A DNA stretch of 64,000 nt from Saxidomus purpurata (taxonomy: Eukaryota > Mollusca > Bivalvia > Venerida > Veneridae). The stretch spans positions 179,479-243,478 of the forward strand of contig JAFMSR010000001.1 of the NCBI GenBank assembly GCA_022818135.1, in the 5' to 3' direction. The translations under genes were made by a program, and so were the position numbers. The notes beneath the pieces are model-generated. The model made no database searches, was not told the DNA's origin, and saw nothing but the letters and a program-made list of their open reading frames with translations. Of this stretch, positions 11,191-22,729 are shown one piece after another. Each line of letters starts with the position of its first letter. Within the stretch, counting starts at the first letter, position 1.

Positions 11191-11813
11191 TCAGAAACTT
11201 TATCAAATTGTATTTAAATCAAAATTACATTACTTAAAGCGAAGAAGAAAGAATTATAAGCAATTTGCTCTATGTTACTTTTTCGTTTCTGATAGTAGGC
11301 TGACTGATAGCCATGGGAGGAACCGGTTTATAGCAGAAATACTTTGCGAGATTCTGGTCATTTGCTTATGTCTCAAATGTATTTTTGACATTCGAATGTT
11401 TTGAGATTATCACAGAGTTAAATCAGGATCCCTGGCTATATCAATTTTTCTTGGGGAATATTTGCACTCAGTTCCAACTTAAGCTAAGTGACCATCAGTT
11501 TGGCCATAAAGTGATTGCTGGCTGAAGTAATTTGGCTGAGTGTGACATGACATTTTTATATATATACTCGACTTTTTATCGACATTGCCCTTTATAGGCC
11601 TGACCGAATTGGTCATAAAAGTATCTATGTAATTGTAACATTTGAATGGAAGAGTTTGATGATACTTCAAGTGTATAATACCAAAAATGCAGATATGAAG
11701 CATAAACTGACATAAAAATTAAACATTTCCGAAATTTGTAAATTAATTTTTCTTTTAATCAAAGGTACAAGTTTGACCAATCATTTTCCTAATTAGAACA
11801 TTTCCGAAAAAAA

Positions 11814-11896
11814 TTACGCATGCGTAATGTCGTTTTCTCGTTTCACACAGCGCATGCGCAAACGTAAATTCTCGATTCTCGCTACGCATGCGCAAA
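11814..11896. promoter_or_regulatory. Cluster of three GCATGCG palindromic motifs (NRF1-like)
   Basis: ATTACGCATGCGTAAT at 11814-11829 is a perfect 16-base palindrome. GCGCATGCGCA follows near 11851 and ACGCATGCGCA near 11884. The middle one matches the known NRF1 consensus TGCGCATGCGCA closely. No coding start is seen nearby, so promoter function is only a possibility; the motifs could also be part of a repeat. Confidence 0.35.
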
Positions 11897-12144
11897 AGGG
11901 AATTCTCGTTTCACGGTTACACGGTAAACGATTACCGCATGGTAAACGAACGAACAAGAGAAACTGTGATACTACGTATAACAACGGGCCTAGAAACAAA
12001 GCTTTCATGTAAATATTTTGAAATGGGATATGCAAACTAACTTTATATGCTTTATAACAGAGACAGAATAATTTATTATCTAGGTTCGTGTAAAGCAAAT
12101 ACTTTACTATCTGGTAAGTGTATTTACAATTTAGTAACTTTTTT

Positions 12145-12385
12145 CAATTTCAGTGTACTGGAGCGGGAGGTCGAAGGTTCGAATCCCACAAGGGGTCCGT
12201 TCTGATATGGCCAGTTGGTGAGCCGCCAGCTAGATAAATAATGGTTACCATATGCCTACCTGCCTGGTACCTGGCAATAAGGATAGGATTTGGGAGGCAC
12301 ATGTGCTCAAAAAGAAGGTGTCACATAAGTCAGAAATGGCTGGCCCTTTAAATAGGGGTGACACTATAATAAACAAACACTTTAC
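12145..12385 (+). repeat. tRNA-derived SINE-like sequence, 5'-truncated
   Basis: A B-box-like GGTTCGAATCC at about 12173 is followed by a body of about 200 bases, with no clear A box upstream. This fits a 5'-truncated tRNA-type SINE. Confidence 0.4.
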
Positions 12386-13675
12386 CTTTTACTTTTATAC
12401 TATACATGTAGTAGATCATTTGGAAAAATTGTTCCTTGAATACACATGTAGCATTAGCAAATAAATTGATGGAAGACTGACAACAATATGAAAGAGCTAA
12501 GCAACACTCTATATTTATAAAGAGGGTGTACCCTCACATGTTTCAAAAACCTCAATAACTATGAGACTGCAGAATAGAGCTCAGCAATGATGGTACTCAT
12601 GTTGTTTTAGTTATTTTGGAATTTAGATATGTAGAATGATCTAAAAAGATCTATATTTGTTCAAATTAATGTAAGCTAGGCATTTAAGGAAACTATCAGA
12701 GATGAGGAATAAATTTAATAAACCGGACAGAGTTCAAGCACCGCCTCTGCCACACTTACAGGTAAAAATACTCTTTGAAGGATTTCTAAAATGGATTCAA
12801 TTTATGAAACTAACCAGAGGAGATCTGTCACATGTACTATATGACTACATAACTATACAACCGGTCTACTGAGACCAGAGTAAATTGTGACTTAGTAATA
12901 GATCTGATGTTCATATTATTTTCTTTATTAAGCTATTAAGATTACAAACTACACACAATATAGAGGTGTTCAAAATAAAACTACTGAAAAATAGGTGTTA
13001 GCCGGTATCACTTGCTTTACGAGAAATCTACACAAGCACAATTTTTTGAAATCTTATTTTTCTTAAAATTTTATTCATTTTATACAAAATGATTATGGTA
13101 CTTTTCTAGTGATATTATGCTAGTGTATACTTGAATATTTAAGCTCTTTGCAGAACTTACTATTCAAATGTTATTTGTGAAAGTTTAACATTTTACTTAA
13201 ACATGGGGTTTCAGGTAGGATCTTCAGTAAATGAACTACTTGTAATACTAAAATACAATTATTAATCAAGTGTGAGTGTTCTCACAAGATGGATATATAT
13301 TACAAATCTAATAAAACTTATTTCAAGGTATACAACTGGAATTAAATCATTTTTTTCTATGTGCCCCCTTCTGAAGTAAGAGTCTGTTATAGTTTAACTG
13401 GTAAGAAAGATGTAGGTGATCAGATTTAGCATCTGTATGGCCAGTGGCCAGTCCAAACCGGCAAGGATATACTTAATGATCATGATATGGTTGATGTTCC
13501 ATTCAACTAGAGGTAGTAGGAGTAGGTTTGTAAGCAGAAACCGGCTTACATTTATCCTGAACCCGCACCCTACCCCCTCCGTCCCCCACAGATTACAGAT
13601 AATAGCCAGTGATATTTGTTTAATTATAATTATTATATGGTGCCATACAGACAGTGCAAACTACCATACAGTATT
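12386..13675. other. No supported gene
   Basis: AT-rich non-coding sequence. A 90-codon frame at 13416-13688 shows no recognisable domain. Confidence 0.4.
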
Positions 13676-13757
13676 AAATTATATATAAGATATAAATTAC
13701 AGTTACAGTATTTTATAAATTATATATAAGATATAAATTACAGTTACAGTATTTTAT
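13676..13757. repeat. Perfect 41 bp tandem duplication
   Basis: The 41-base unit beginning AAATTATATATAAGATATAA at 13676 repeats identically from 13717. Identity suggests a recent slippage or duplication event. Confidence 0.9.
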
Positions 13758-14063
13758 AACTGAAACAGGCATGTAACAGGTACAGTCGTTAGGCAACCCC
13801 TACTGACATGTCACCTGTCACGCCCTGCTAATTTCTGTTATGTGCAGACTATGATTTGCTAAAACATAACAAGATTGAATTTTATGTTATTGGGTTTCCA
13901 ATATAAATCAACACCCACTAACCAGTGAAAAAGCTTATTTACTACTACAATCAAAATACTAAGTACTTGTTAAATATAAAAAATTGCATTTATACAAGAA
14001 TTGTTTAGGATTTTGACTAGTGACCTACAGAAAGGGGTTTGATAGCAACTGGAGTAAATTAGG

Positions 14064-14455
14064 TTACTGAATTTTATCAGTCATTTGACACTCACTGTCT
14101 ACTATGTTATTTTCCAACAACTTTATACACATTTCCTTAGGGCTTTTCTTGGTCTGAGAATAATCATTAATAGTAAAACCATGCAAGTCCAAGCTATCCA
14201 TTTCTGGCTTAAATTTTAGTCTCTGTGTGGTGAAAGCTATGCAGTCAAATAGCCAGTGAGGGGTGTTACATTCTACAATGCACTGGATGCAGACCTGGTC
14301 AACGCAAAGTATGTACCAACCTGAGCTGGTTGGTAGTAAGTTTGCGCCCAGCCTAAGACGTGTGATTGATTTGTCCATTTTGTAATTTGTCGAGTATCCC
14401 ATAGGACAGCGAGGTCGAACTGTTTTGCGGCAAAATGTGTTTTTTTAAGTTTCAA
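14064..14455 (-). pseudogene. LINE C-terminal tail with zinc knuckle, frameshifted
   Basis: The minus-strand frame 14402-14064 carries SITRLRLGANLLPTSSGWY and a CX2CX7HX4C knuckle (CIQC ... HWLFDC), followed by FTTQRLKFKPEMDSLDL. This pattern is typical of the end of Jockey/I-type LINE polyproteins, after the reverse transcriptase or RNase H. The preceding part is in another frame (14455-14273: FDLAVLWDTRQITKWTNQS), so a frameshift separates them. No reverse transcriptase is visible upstream on the minus strand, so the copy is 5'-truncated. Confidence 0.6.
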
Positions 14456-15096
14456 TTCTGTACACCATCCATCCAGGATAGTGGTTCGAATCCTGACATA
14501 TATTTCTGTGGGTGAGTATTGTATGTCCTGGATGATAGCCCCAAGACCAGGCCCCTTTTGTCTACATCATCTGCTCTCATTACCTGATATTATTATAAAC
14601 CTATATGAGCTGGGCACTATGACATGGTAACTGTTAAGCCTGTTTTTAGGCATTTATAAAATTTATGAACAATAATAATGTTTTCAATAACTCTGGTCTA
14701 GAATGGCTGTTGTTTTTATTTCATTGAGACCAGAGATGATAGTGAATCTGAAAATATATACAATATAGCAAGTTTTTAGGTTGAAGATGTAAAAGCCAGC
14801 TCAATGCATGGTCTATTGTTATCATTTCTGTTGTATAAATGCAGGAACCGGTTATAGAGTATTCCTGATAAATGGAACAATAATTTGCCAATTTGCCTAT
14901 GATTGCAACAGACCTGTTTAGATGGATTACAACAGCTGATTTTTAGACCCATCTGTGTATATATGTAGATGTCCAGAGTTAAAAATATCTGAAATTCATT
15001 TGAGATTCTAACTTTGTGAGATGCGGTATGTCAGATTTGTTCATTTTGTTTTCATAGGGCACTTGTAGGAGGATCTTACAAAATAGCCGTGCGTTA
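14456..15096. other. No supported gene
   Basis: A B-box-like GTTCGAATCC near 14484 hints at a SINE scrap. Otherwise unassigned AT-rich sequence. Confidence 0.35.
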
Positions 15097-15149
15097 TAAA
15101 AACAAAAATAATATCAAACAGGGAATGCAACGTACCAAAAACGCAAAAT
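15097..15149 (-). repeat. End fragment of the (CA)n dispersed element (copy F)
   Basis: AAAACAAAAATAATATCAAA followed by CAGGGAATGCAACGTACCAA matches the shared end of the element at 23941. Only about 53 bases remain. The strand is given so that the shared TTTGATATTATTTTTG end is the 3' end. Confidence 0.75.
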
Positions 15150-15352
15150 CTCACTGACCAAAACCTTGACTTCGCTCAGTATTTGAGAATCTATTCCTGG
15201 CGCCTCAGTCTAAGGGGCAGAGCCCCAGCCTCAAGTTCAAACAGGTAGGCAGGAGTAGAGGACAATGCACTTACGTCCAGCCGGAGGCTTTTATTTTGGA
15301 CAATATGGACCCTGTTTTGAATGACATCGAGGCTTTTGATGAGACTCAAACC

Positions 15353-15384
15353 AAGGTCTTTCAAATAGTAATTTGAAAGACCTT
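15353..15384. repeat. Perfect 14 bp inverted repeat (hairpin)
   Basis: AAGGTCTTTCAAAT at 15353-15366 is exactly inverted at 15371-15384 with the four-base loop AGTA. No poly-T or gene end marks it as a terminator. Confidence 0.9.
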
Positions 15385-16430
15385 GCTCAAACTAATTAAT
15401 CAGTCAAAGACACAACCTAATTACCTTTCTCTTTATGTCAGCTAACGGATATATTATTCCAATCAGGCAGTATAATTCATAGTCAATATCGGGTATTTAA
15501 AAAGAATTACCGGGATTACCCGAAACAACCTTTTATTGGACTTTAAATAATTTCGTAAAAGTGTAGTTCATTCGGCGTATTATTTGCATCTAGCCAATAA
15601 AAAACTTGTTAACATCCTACCCACGATATGTTTATTGCAGCTAATGTTGCTTTTTGTCAATGTACTGTGAGGAAGTTGCTGATCAGTTCTTTCCAAACCT
15701 GGTTTGGGGGGATAAATGTTCTTAATCTCTTTTTATCGGTCGCACTTTTGTGTTCATATTGCTTTCAGATTCTTATTTAATTTTTTTAAGGCAGTTTTTA
15801 GACCTAGGTCAAGATCAGTAAGTTTCTCGCAGATTTTAACTTTATTTTAACTTATCTGCCCTCCATGTATACTACCTCTAATATAAAAATCATAGTTGTC
15901 AAAGTTCATCTCTTCTATGTTAGGGAAAGTTGTATTATTATACTATTTTATTAAAATTCAACTGAGTGAAATTTGATACTGTGAAAATTATTGTTTTTAT
16001 TTATTTTTACAGAAAACCCACTATTTAATACCATAGTTAACCTATTTTTTTATCTATATTAGACTTAAATATTGTCTTTGAAAGTATTTTAAAGTAGGCT
16101 AAGAAATGTTCGTAACTAATTTTAAAAGCTTATCTTAAATTTTTATTTAATATGTATATCTAATATATATATATTATGTAATTACCTCATATATTTATGC
16201 TAATATGTGATATATGTTCAATATTTTAAAGTACACACTTATTTTCATGCTCAATTATTGTGATATAATTATTAATATATAATAGTAAATATTTTATCTC
16301 TTAACATGTTTCTCTATATGTAATATTGCTTCCATGTGTTGTTTGTATGTTATATCTGTTACTGTTAAACAGTCGGTCAATAGCTATGCATAGCTAATGT
16401 TTATTGTAATGATATACCGACATGAAATAA
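15385..16430. other. No supported gene; possibly LINE 3' UTR
   Basis: Very AT-rich. It ends in a short tandem tail (16431-16450), so the 3' part may be the untranslated end of a LINE, but no coding part is attached. Confidence 0.35.
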
Positions 16431-16450
16431 AATTTGAATTGAATTGAATT
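16431..16450 (+). repeat. Short tandem tail (TTGAA)n, likely LINE 3' end
   Basis: AATAAAATTTGAATTGAATT and two more TTGAA-type units. AATAAA followed by a 5-base tandem tail is typical of some LINE 3' ends. Confidence 0.5.
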
Positions 16451-18540
16451 GACAATTGAACAGGAGTGTGAGATATTCACCACAGGGGTCCAGAAAGACA
16501 TGTGTATTCACAGCAGGGTTCCATTAACAAGACTGGTCACTAGTAGACAAGCTTCTGTTTATCATATTCAGCTACTGTATAACTCCCTATGTACATGTAC
16601 ATTATGTACAGATAATGTTAGAAAAGGGATGTTAGTTCTACATTAATTGAAAGACATTTATAATATATGATAATTTCATTTGATCAGTTACCTTTTAATT
16701 TTCTAATTTCCCAATCAAATTTAATCATAAAATCAGTTACTCAAGCAAATACTTTCATTATCAAGAAATGATCACTTTATTGATGTATGCAAAATAATTG
16801 AACCGTTTTTTATCTCAAAAGTTTTATACTGTTATGAATTAATTTTCTTTTATGACAGAAACATAAAAGTAATTTACTGCAGAATACAACGCGTCGCAGT
16901 TGGGTTTTCCCGTACGCTATCTTGGCAATCAATACAGTTATAATCTTACGTCACTCAAAGCGCGATTTTGAAACTATAATTTGAGCTAATTTATAGGTTA
17001 ACTCCTTTCCATTCAAGAACATTTAGGAGCGAGCGTTCAGCTTCTTTCTCGCGTCGTCAATTTGCTCCACCCAAAACCCGCATGGTAAACTACTGAACGA
17101 TCTTCACTTATGTATTTTAATGCAAGTGATAATCAGTATTAAATAAGGTTAAATAAAAGTTTCTTCGCGTGTTGTGAGTGACTTCGAAAGAAATTATATA
17201 GATCTTCTGTTTTATATAAAATGTTGATTAATACTCCTTTAAAAGAATTATCTTTTAATCACAGCGATTGAGCTACGGTATCATTGCATTTAAAGGGACA
17301 TAACCTATAACTGATGTCGACTAGATAACGTTCAAAACATAGATAATAGAATCTTTGGAAGTATTATAACTTAACCTTAAAGTTTCAGCTATGCATGCCA
17401 AGTCATTATCGATCAAGTAAGCGGTTTAAAATATACTGCGGTACCGTAAACCATTCAATAATCTATGTAGAGTTGTTGTTGTACAATTAATGGATGGATG
17501 CGATTTATTACAGAAAACCTCTATATTGATTAATCGTGGTAAATTGGGGTATTTTTCGCCTTAGGTTCTACTTTGAAATTGTATTTTTTTATCATTTTAC
17601 GTTCATTAAACACATAATCTATGTTTCGAGAATATAATCTGCCAGATGTAAGGAGTGCCTCTTTAATATAAGTGTAGACTTTCACACTATATTCGCTATG
17701 CATATTACAGAGGAAGAGTTCCATTTAAAACCACCGAAATAGCCCGTACCCGTCGTTAGAACAGGTCCGTCGTAAGTTTATGAATTATTATACATGTAAA
17801 TTATGTTCGCGGAACTTAACACGTCGGAATTTCATTGCAGTACCATGTTATTTTACATAATTCATAATGACATCTGGTGAACAAAAATATATTGCTATGC
17901 TTTTTTTCATAAAATGCGTTTTTCAGTCTGTTTCTCAACTCGCCTTGTCAATTTCTTTTGCAAAAATGGAAATCAAACAAAATGTCAACGAAAGCAACTA
18001 AATCGATAACTGATTTCGCAACGTGAAAAATATGTTTGTCTCTGGCAGTCTTGGGCAAGAAGTCTACCGACATACTAGTATATAATGCCGTACTGTACGT
18101 ACTGACATATCCAGTGCATCTGAAAACACTTGCCTGCCAAAATATTTACTTGTACGGACGCTGTGTTACCATTACCAAGTTCCCTTTCTACTGCCGACAG
18201 TGAACACGGAATGAACAAAAAATAAATGGTTTCTCCTTTCCTTTAATTTTCGGAATGCGGTCGGGGCGTTGATTAAAAATTGCAAATCAATGAACAAGGA
18301 CTTAGTTACTTCGAACATAAAACATGACAGTATATTATTGACGAGTATCTAACTTATTATACTTTATCTCATTTATTTACATGTATTTCAATTAATTTTT
18401 ATGCCAACCTATATAAAAATCAGTAGACGAGGGTAGGTTACTGCATCCTGACCAATGCAATTTACAATTTAAGATCGTAAGTGCTTTAAACTTGTATAAA
18501 AATTTACTGAATTCTGTAATCTGTGTCCCCCGCATGCTGC
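16451..18540. other. No supported gene
   Basis: No recognisable coding or repeat unit. Frames of 60-65 codons at 16449-16646 and 17530-17724 (minus) show no domain. The stretch 16880-17100 is less AT-rich with several CG dinucleotides (GCGCGATTTTG, GGAGCGAGCG), which could mark a promoter, but no exon follows that I can support. Confidence 0.4.
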
Positions 18541-19030
18541 ATTACTTACTTTTAGCGTCAGTTTCTATTTGGTACGTCAAGGTATTATTACAGGTAGGGT
18601 GTCATTCGATAGCTATGTGATATAGGTACACATCCGGTCCACAATATAAGAGAACTGTCCGTCTGACTGTACGGCTTTGTAAACCTTTGGACATTGTTGT
18701 AAAAGGATCTCAAAACTGCTTCATGACTGACTTTAAGTGTCCGTTTCTATGTCGTACGAAAGATATTATAAGAAGTAGGGTCTTATTCGATAGGTATTTA
18801 AAACGGCTACAAATTCTTACGACATAATGAATATTGATTTGTCCGTCGGTAACCGATAATTTCTACAGTCAATATTCCACCAAGCGTCCGTTTGCATGTT
18901 GCACGTGCAATCAGTTATGTAAGGTCAGATATAGAAGGTATGTACTCAAATACACCTACAATGTGTATATCAGCATGTTCGTCCGTCCGTACGGACTTTA
19001 AAACAAAACAGGTTTCATCCTATTCCTAGT
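18541..19030. repeat. Degenerate ~170 bp tandem repeats with GTCCGT motifs
   Basis: Three related stretches start TTTCTATTTGGTACGTCAAG (18562), TTTCTATGTCGTACGAAAGA (18744) and TTTGCATGTTGCACGTGCAA (18891). Each is followed about 20 bases later by a GGTAGGGTGTCATTCGATAG-type clause and ends in a GTCCGT-rich clause. Divergence is high. Confidence 0.5.
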
Positions 19031-19199
19031 CATTTTCGAGGTACAGACAGACGGACACGGTATGAGGTACGGGCTATATATTTTCTGAAAGCGATTGAAA
19101 AGCAGTATTGAACATTACAAGTTTATTGATAATATCTTGGTTAATAGCTTTTGAATATTCATTTACAATTGATGCATTTTTAACCTTTTTTGCCTCATA

Positions 19200-19870
19200 T
19201 TTACCCCCTTTTCGATAGGTTTTTTCAATCCGGACGGACAGATGAACAGACATACGTTCATGAAACATACTTGAACGTGTAGATATATTCCATACATACA
19301 CAACGGTGTCTTATATGTGCATTTATCACAAGAAAGAAGCAAACAATCGTCTGTTAAAGTAACATACCCCCCTATTTTGGCCCGAAAAAAAGCCGCCGAG
19401 GTCTTATGTTCGAGCCCGTACGGCCGGACGGACACCTGTACCTTTACGAAAAATACATGGACGTGTAGATAAATAAACTACCTACACAACGATGTATTTT
19501 TGATGTTTATATCTGAAGGATCGTGAAAATAATCGTGTGTTAAAGTAACATACCACCCTGTTTTAGGTCAAAAATATACCGGCGAGGTCATATGTTTGAG
19601 CACAGACGGTCGGTCGGACATCCGCACCTTCATGCAATATGCATTGCCGTGTAAACAAATGAATTACCTACACAACGATGTATTATTTATGCTTATATAT
19701 TAAGAATCAAGAAAAAATCGTCTGATAAAGTAACATTACCCCCTGTTTTTTGTCAAAACTATGCCGACTAAGTCATATGTTTGAGCCTGGACGGCCGGTC
19801 GTACACCCTTCATAAAACATACATGGATGCGTAGATAAATAAATTACCTACATGTTGATATCTCAGGCAT
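19200..19870. repeat. Tandem array of ~186 bp units
   Basis: The clause AACATACCCCCCTATTTTGG recurs at about 19361, 19547 and 19732 (periods 186 and 185). It alternates with a clause GTGTAGATAAATAAACTACC, then TACACAACGATGT. A partial unit precedes the first. Each unit holds a CGGACGGAC-type block. The 75-90 codon frames here are repeat shadows. Confidence 0.75.
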
Positions 19871-19974
19871 TAATATTGGACTTTTAACGATGTCTCTTAA
19901 GACCTTAAAGCACCATTAAGACCTTTAAACATAGAGTTACTTCAAATTTCTGTTAGTTCCTGGTCACTTTGGGC

Positions 19975-20285
19975 GTACGCGTATGGTCGGAAGGACACGG
20001 TATGAGACTCTTGTCATATATTTTCTGAAAGCGCTTGAATAGCGCTATATAATGATATAGATTACATGTATGTGTTCGTCCGTCTGTACGCACTTAGAAA
20101 TCAATTAAAACAAGTCCTTTTTAAGGTCAAAAGTGCTACCTAGGCACCTTTAAATAGTCATTTCTTCTTTAAACATGCAGTTATAAACATGTCTTATACA
20201 TGGTTGTGTAGGTAATAGGTATACCTACACGTACATATAACATACAATAATATATACGTGTCCGTCCGTCCGTCCGAGCTTAATA
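19975..20285. repeat. Continuation of GTCCGT-type repeats
   Basis: GTGTTCGTCCGTCTGTACGC near 20068 and GTGTCCGTCCGTCCGTCCGA near 20258, each preceded by a clause about 50 bases long (ACATGTATGT / ACACGTACATATAACATAC). Diverged copies of the neighbouring array. Confidence 0.5.
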
Positions 20286-20459
20286 ATCAGTAAAAAAACA
20301 TTGAAAAGCCAACCTTTGGTCGTCACAATAGCTACCTGGTCACCTTTAAGAGGCTGTATCTTCCTTAAACATACACTTATAATTACATATGATACATGGA
20401 TCTCCGTCCCTGTGTGTGAATAGAAAAGTTTGCGTTGAAAATAGGTACTGTTAAACTGT

Positions 20460-20998
20460 GACTCTGACCCCAACCCGTAATCCTGACACTAAACCCAAAC
20501 CCTTCATCCTGATCCCAAACCCTTAACGCAGACGCTGTTTTTTGTTGGTTTGTTGGTTTGCTGTTGTAGAATTTAATTGTCAATTTTCCATGTCAATTTT
20601 TTCAAATGATATAAACGCTTACAGACAACGTTTTTTGTATTGAAGAAGCGATGAAAATATGACAGAAAAATATAAATGACTAAAGTATAAAAAGTGGAAC
20701 TGGCAGATTCCTGTGAAACCAAATGCATAGCCAACCCTTAACCCTGATCCCAAACCCTGATCTTAAACCCTGTGACTCTGAACTTAACCCTGACGGTAAA
20801 CCCAAATCCTTGACCCTGACCCCCAACCCCTAACGCCGACATCAAACACTGAACCCTAAGACTCTGACCCAAACTCTTAACCTTAACCCAAAACCCTTAA
20901 CCCTGACTCTAGATCCTTAACTCTAAATGCTGACACTGAACTCTGTGACTCTGACTGAAACCCTTAACCCTAATTCGAAAGCTTTAACCATGCATTCT
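20460..20998. repeat. Degenerate AACCCT(G/T)A minisatellite, left part
   Basis: Runs such as ACCCTGATCCCAAACCCT and CCCTTAACCCTGACTCTAG recur with an irregular 10-14 base beat between 20460-20540 and 20735-20998. A similar block follows at 21375-21460 after an inserted segment. Although CCCTAA is the animal telomere unit, the order here is irregular and interstitial. Confidence 0.6.
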
Positions 20999-21019
20999 TC
21001 ACACTTTAAATGCATCTAC

Positions 21020-21374
21020 ATAAAGAAATGGATGACGGAAGTGAGTGAGTGAGTCAGTCATGTATGAGGGTTCGATTCCCTCCCCAGACATTGTAAAAAA
21101 GTTGGTGCAAAAGTGGGCAGATTGTCTGGTGGCCCGCATGACTGACTTGACTAAAGAATAAGAAAAAGCGCCGAGGTCCGACTCGAACATAGCATTGCCT
21201 TTAAAAAGTAGTTAACAGTAGTTTTTAATACAGTAAACTCCCTGAAAATGGGACTCTCGGAAAACCGGAATCCTCGGAAAATCGGACATTGTCGAAGTCC
21301 CGTAATTTCTTTTATTAAATTCATTGTATAAAACTCTCAGAATACTGGGCTCTCGGAATTCTGGATTCCGGACG
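21020..21374. mobile_element. Inserted segment: SINE scrap plus one pogo-like terminus
   Basis: Between the two parts of the AACCCT minisatellite lies a segment with a B-box-like GGGTTCGATTCCC (about 21068). From 21234 it has ACAGTAAACTCCCTGAAAAT and then CTCGGAAAACCGGAATCCTC, the style of a pogo/Tigger end (CAGT start, repeated CGGAA(A)-type motifs). The opposite terminus is not clear, though CTCGGAATTCTGGATTCCGG near 21352 may be its decayed partner. Confidence 0.35.
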
Positions 21375-21460
21375 GCTTTTAACCTGATCTTAAACCCAAA
21401 TCCTTAGCCCTGACCCCAAACCCTTAATGCAGACCCTAAACACTGAAACCTTTGACTTTG
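21375..21460. repeat. Degenerate AACCCT minisatellite, right part
   Basis: AACCTGATCTTAAACCCAAA and GCCCTGACCCCAAACCCTTA continue the pattern of 20460-20998. Confidence 0.5.
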
Positions 21461-21771
21461 ACCCAATGTAGTAGGTCACGGATAAAAAAATGAAGGTCAG
21501 ATTCAAATTCAGCAACTCCAATTTCCTTCTCAAAATGTTTAGTTGGCCGTTGTCAGTCACCTTGTTTTAAAAGTATGAATTTGCTTGAGATTGTACTAAG
21601 ATCGATTTATTTGCCAGGGGGAACAACTCACCTTGTATGTTATAAAGTATTATGTAGATAGACTAAACTGCCATAAAGAATGAGAATAAACTCTGAATTG
21701 CAAATGGAATTATATGAGAATATTATTCACATGTTGATGTAAAGTTTACTTTTTCTTGTGGTAAGCATCAA

Positions 21772-21847
21772 CAGCTCCGTGTAGTTAACCGGGAAAATGT
21801 CTCATGTAACTATGAGGAGTTCTGAGTTCAAATCTTAGCAGGAGCTG
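21772..21847 (+). tRNA. tRNA-like sequence (pseudo-tRNA or SINE head)
   Basis: 76 bases whose ends pair (CAGCTCC with GGAGCTG). There is an A-box-like TAGTTAACCGGG, a 5 bp anticodon-type stem (CTCAT/ATGAG) around GTAACT, and a T-arm CTGAG-TTCAAAT-CTTAG. The D stem does not pair well and the anticodon loop has six bases, so this is unlikely to be a working tRNA. Confidence 0.4.
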
Positions 21848-22134
21848 TAATGTGCTGATTCACATTTGATAAAAAGAACTTGTTAACATTAGGAAATTTA
21901 TTTTGGAAAATTAATAATTGTATTTAACATTTTAGAATATAGGTATGATATATGTATAATACATATACCCCAGATTGTAATTTTCTGCAGTGCCTCTTAG
22001 ACCAAACTGGAGACTTTTTGTTTATGCTTTTGTTGTAATTTAACTGACACCTATTCCAGGGAGTGCCTCTTTAAGAATAATACTACATTTTAATTGGCTA
22101 TAGATACTCTCAACAGTCTGAAAATATATATCTG

Positions 22135-22265
22135 CCCAGGGGCGAGCCTGGGCCTAAATATGAGATACGAATTTTGGTAGGGGGGTCCGAGGACATGCTC
22201 CCCCGGATTTTTTGTTTTGTTTTTAGAATGGCGTAGGTGCAATTTGGAGGTCATTTGGACAAAAC
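22135..22265. repeat. GC-rich dispersed-repeat fragment
   Basis: GCCCAGGGGCGAGCCTGGGC is a near-palindrome followed by GGGGGGTCCGAGGACATGCTC and CCCCCGGATTTTTTG. Its composition differs sharply from both flanks and it looks like the terminus of a non-autonomous DNA element. Family unknown. Confidence 0.4.
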
Positions 22266-22508
22266 TACAGTCAACATATAGCAGTTTACAAACTCGTTTT
22301 AAACACAGAAAAAGTCTAAAATATTTACATAAAGGTACATGACTGGTAGGAAAACCATTTTATGTCACTATTTAAAAAGAAGAAAATATGAACAGCATAA
22401 CAGCAGAGTTAATGAAAATCTAGGCCCGTTTAATTTTTCTGCAGTCTAATCGCGAGCCAGGTTAGGCTAACAATCTTTACACATAAAAAAGGGAATCTAG
22501 TTGCCGTT

Positions 22509-22724
22509 ATGTTTTGCGTGCCACTGTCGGTAATGATCTCTCGATCTCTGTGTACATGCATCAACCCAAATGCGGACATCCTGTCAGTGGACATGCTCGA
22601 TCTTGAATATGTTGTGAGCCGTCGCATGCTGCTAAACAAACATAAAGTTTATGAGAAATCAAAACAAGCGGACATTGAACGAATGCTAGACATCATACCA
22701 AATAGGAGTAGACTATCCCATTAA
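22509..22724 (+). CDS. Unrecognised small ORF, possible exon
   Basis: 71 codons ending in NKHKVYEKSKQADIERMLDI and a basic-polar tail, less AT-biased than the neighbours. No domain is recognised and no convincing splice acceptor or promoter is seen. An overlapping minus-strand frame (22430-22639) is also open, which lowers the weight of either. Confidence 0.2.
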   Translation: MFCVPLSVMISRSLCTCINPNADILSVDMLDLEYVVSRRMLLNKHKVYEKSKQADIERMLDIIPNRSRLSH

Positions 22725-22729
22725 TCAGC

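Noticed and set aside
20460..21460. Telomere
   Set aside because: Units are irregular and mixed (CCCTGA, CCCAAA, CCCTTAA), interstitial, and followed by ordinary sequence.
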